DNA from: Lachnospiraceae bacterium
Lineage (GTDB): Bacteria; Bacillota; Clostridia; Lachnospirales; Lachnospiraceae
Reading direction: 5' to 3'
Length of the DNA: 42,306 bases
Assembly: GCA_017558865.1 (NCBI GenBank)
Contig: JAFYTM010000129.1
Span: 1 to 42,306 of the forward strand
This document shows, piece after piece, positions 40,838 through 42,306 of the stretch. The notes under the pieces are model-generated. The model did no database searches. It was not told the DNA's origin and worked only from the letters and a program-made list of their open reading frames with translations. A program made the position numbers and the translations under genes. The stretch's first letter is position 1. Each line of letters starts with the position of its first letter.

Positions 40838-41773
40838 CTATACAAGCTGCATGCTTCTCAATATTGTAATTCCTATCGTAAATGTCACGACACTCAACAA
40901 TGTTGAAACAAACACACAGTCTGCTGCCACATGCTCATCACAGCCCATGTTGCTGGCCATAGAATACGTTGTAATTGCAGAAGGCGAGGCAAACAGAATA
41001 TACAATGCCATCAATGTTTCTCCTCGAAGTCCCAGCATCACTGCAATCGGCACAAAGATCAATGGTTCTACCAGAAGCTTCAAGACTGCAGATGTAACGG
41101 AATACACATTGATACAATTCTGTGCTTTAATTTTGGAACCAGCCGTTAACAGTGCTACGGGTGTTGCCATATTAGAAATATGTCCTAATGTCGTCATGGC
41201 AAATTCCGGAACCGGCAATTTTATCAAATTGCAAAGCAGACCAAGCAGAATCCCTATAATAATCGGATTTTGGAAAGTCTTTTTTATAATATTTAAAAAA
41301 TTCACCTTTCCGCCGCTGCCGCAGGTAGTCAGCACCAGTGTCGCAATCACGGTATAAACAGGAATAATGATTGCCAGCATCAACGTTGCCATTCCGCTTC
41401 CGCCATCGTACATGATATCCATAAGAGCAGTTCCCATAATTACATAGTTGCTTCGAAAGCTTGCCTGTACGTAAGAACCTCTTTTTCTTTTATCTTTAAT
41501 GACAAAGGTACACACCAACCAGACCAACATGGAAAACACAACCACAACCGATACTCCATAGAGAAGCATTACCGGATCAAAATCTGCTTTAAAATCCGAT
41601 GTATACACACTTCGAAACATCATCACCGGAAGTATAACCTTAAAACAGAACCAGTTCAATTCACCAAATCCCTGTTCTGATATAAAATCTCTGTTTCTGA
41701 GAAAATATCCCAGATAGGCTAAAATAAAAATTGGCAGAATCGCATTCAAACCAAATAAAATATTTTCTAACAT
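40838..41773 (-). CDS. AEC family (auxin efflux carrier-like) transporter
   Basis: A 311-residue membrane protein with about ten helices in two inverted halves: NAILPIFILAYLGYF, ELNWFCFKVILPVMMF, then the second half with NPIIIGILLGLLCNLIKLPVPEF and PSAITTYSMASNMG. Bacterial members carry malonate, malate, lactate or other small organic acids. It overlaps the MATE stop by 7 bp and probably shares its transcript. Ribosome site GGGGGGAA upstream of ATG 41773. Confidence 0.9.
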   Translation of the reverse strand: MLENILFGLNAILPIFILAYLGYFLRNRDFISEQGFGELNWFCFKVILPVMMFRSVYTSDFKADFDPVMLLYGVSVVVVFSMLVWLVCTFVIKDKRKRGSYVQASFRSNYVIMGTALMDIMYDGGSGMATLMLAIIIPVYTVIATLVLTTCGSGGKVNFLNIIKKTFQNPIIIGILLGLLCNLIKLPVPEFAMTTLGHISNMATPVALLTAGSKIKAQNCINVYSVTSAVLKLLVEPLIFVPIAVMLGLRGETLMALYILFASPSAITTYSMASNMGCDEHVAADCVFVSTLLSVVTFTIGITILRSMQLV

Positions 41774-42306
41774 GAACTTCCCCCCACTTCCTTTGGACTT
41801 AATTTCCTAAACCAAATCACGGCAAGCATGGTGAAAAAACTCGCACAGCCTCCAATCAGGTTAGAGATCGGTTCTGCCCAAAACACACCATTTAACCCCA
41901 TCGCCGGAATCAACGGAAGCAGAATGGTAAGCGGAACTACAATGACTACTTTTCGGAACAGAGAAAAGGTGATCGAATACTTTGCCTCGCCAAGTGCCTG
42001 GAAGGTCGCCTGTCCTGCAAACTGAAGAGCCATAAAACAGAATCCAAAGAAATAGATATGTAACGATTCCACACCCGCTTTCAGAATCTCCGGTTCTGAA
42101 TTGAAGATCCGGATAAATACCTCCGGGAACAACAGAATCACCGCCCAGATGACACAGGTATATACAATACCAATGACCGTCATAAATTTAATTCCCTGCT
42201 TCACACGGTCATATTTTTTCGCACCATAATTAAATCCAATCACTGGCTGAGCACCATTGGTAATTCCAAGTACCGGCATAACTACCACTTCACGAACAGA
42301 ATTTAA
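41767..42306 (-). CDS. MATE family efflux transporter, C-terminal part (5' end outside window)
   Basis: The last 179 residues of a MATE transporter; the open frame continues off the right edge. Characteristic block GITNGAQPVIGFNYGAKKYDRVKQG starts the second half of the 12-helix protein, followed by FPEVFIRIFNSEPEIL and four more helices. MATE proteins export cationic drugs or toxins using Na+ or H+ gradients. Substrate unknown. Confidence 0.92.
   Translation of the reverse strand, partial: LNSVREVVVMPVLGITNGAQPVIGFNYGAKKYDRVKQGIKFMTVIGIVYTCVIWAVILLFPEVFIRIFNSEPEILKAGVESLHIYFFGFCFMALQFAGQATFQALGEAKYSITFSLFRKVVIVVPLTILLPLIPAMGLNGVFWAEPISNLIGGCASFFTMLAVIWFRKLSPKEVGGSSC

Noticed and set aside
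1-42306. CRISPR arrays, insertion sequences, prophage or integrase genes
   Set aside because: No regularly spaced repeats, transposase or integrase motifs were found on either strand.

Overview
The window looks like chromosome from a low-GC, Gram-positive, spore-forming anaerobe of the Clostridia, most likely a Lachnospiraceae gut commensal. The support is: sporulation-linked genes (bofA, spmA, spmB), a Gram-positive Tad/Flp pilus locus without a secretin but with FHA and DUF5702-type partners, a very large SpaA/Cna-B surface protein, clean AGGAGG ribosome sites, and sigma-A promoters that often carry an extended TGC in front of the -10. I cannot name genus or species. I see no insertion sequence, phage or CRISPR array.

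Layout. 1-1137: the end of a sensor kinase, then a GIY-YIG protein and a GNAT acetyltransferase. 1279-1557: a compact locus with the architecture of the Fst/par type I toxin-antitoxin family: a 28-residue membrane peptide, a Shine-Dalgarno-masking hairpin, a shared terminator, direct repeats and a convergent antisense RNA. 1629-1701: tRNA-Lys(CUU). 1788-4429: a housekeeping operon (TatD-like DNase, rsmA, a small Lachnospiraceae-type protein, tRNA adenosine deaminase). 4494-12797: a Tad pilus operon read leftward (tadZ, ATPase, tadB, tadC, Flp pilin, DUF5702, TadE-like, prepilin peptidase, TadE-like, FHA). 12984-15643: bofA, divergent yaaL, and the K+ transporter pair ktrA/ktrB. 15886-22965: a 2359-residue adhesin with a VWA domain and about 13 SpaA/Cna-B repeats. 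23025-24393: two tandem MgtC-like proteins. 24505-26457: metG.

The right half holds a DUF885 peptidase-like protein whose 3' end runs 237 bp antisense through a MarR regulator; an OLD-family ATPase/nuclease divergent from that marR, with the two promoters built on one 19-bp inverted repeat; spmB and spmA separated by a coiled-coil gene, a threonine aldolase and a 55-residue membrane microprotein; a sugar ABC transporter operon (binding protein, two permeases, ATPase, TIM-barrel isomerase, PHP phosphatase); trmO; an AEC carrier; and the end of a MATE transporter.

How parts fit together: the pilus operon and the giant adhesin are two separate surface-attachment systems on either side of the KtrAB genes. 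The ABC operon couples uptake of an unknown carbohydrate to isomerisation and perhaps dephosphorylation. The most interesting candidates are the Fst/par-like locus, the mirrored marR/OLD promoter region, the spmB start codon buried in a terminator stem, and the cysteine-repeat TadE-like protein. All functions are read from sequence by eye; no database search was run.
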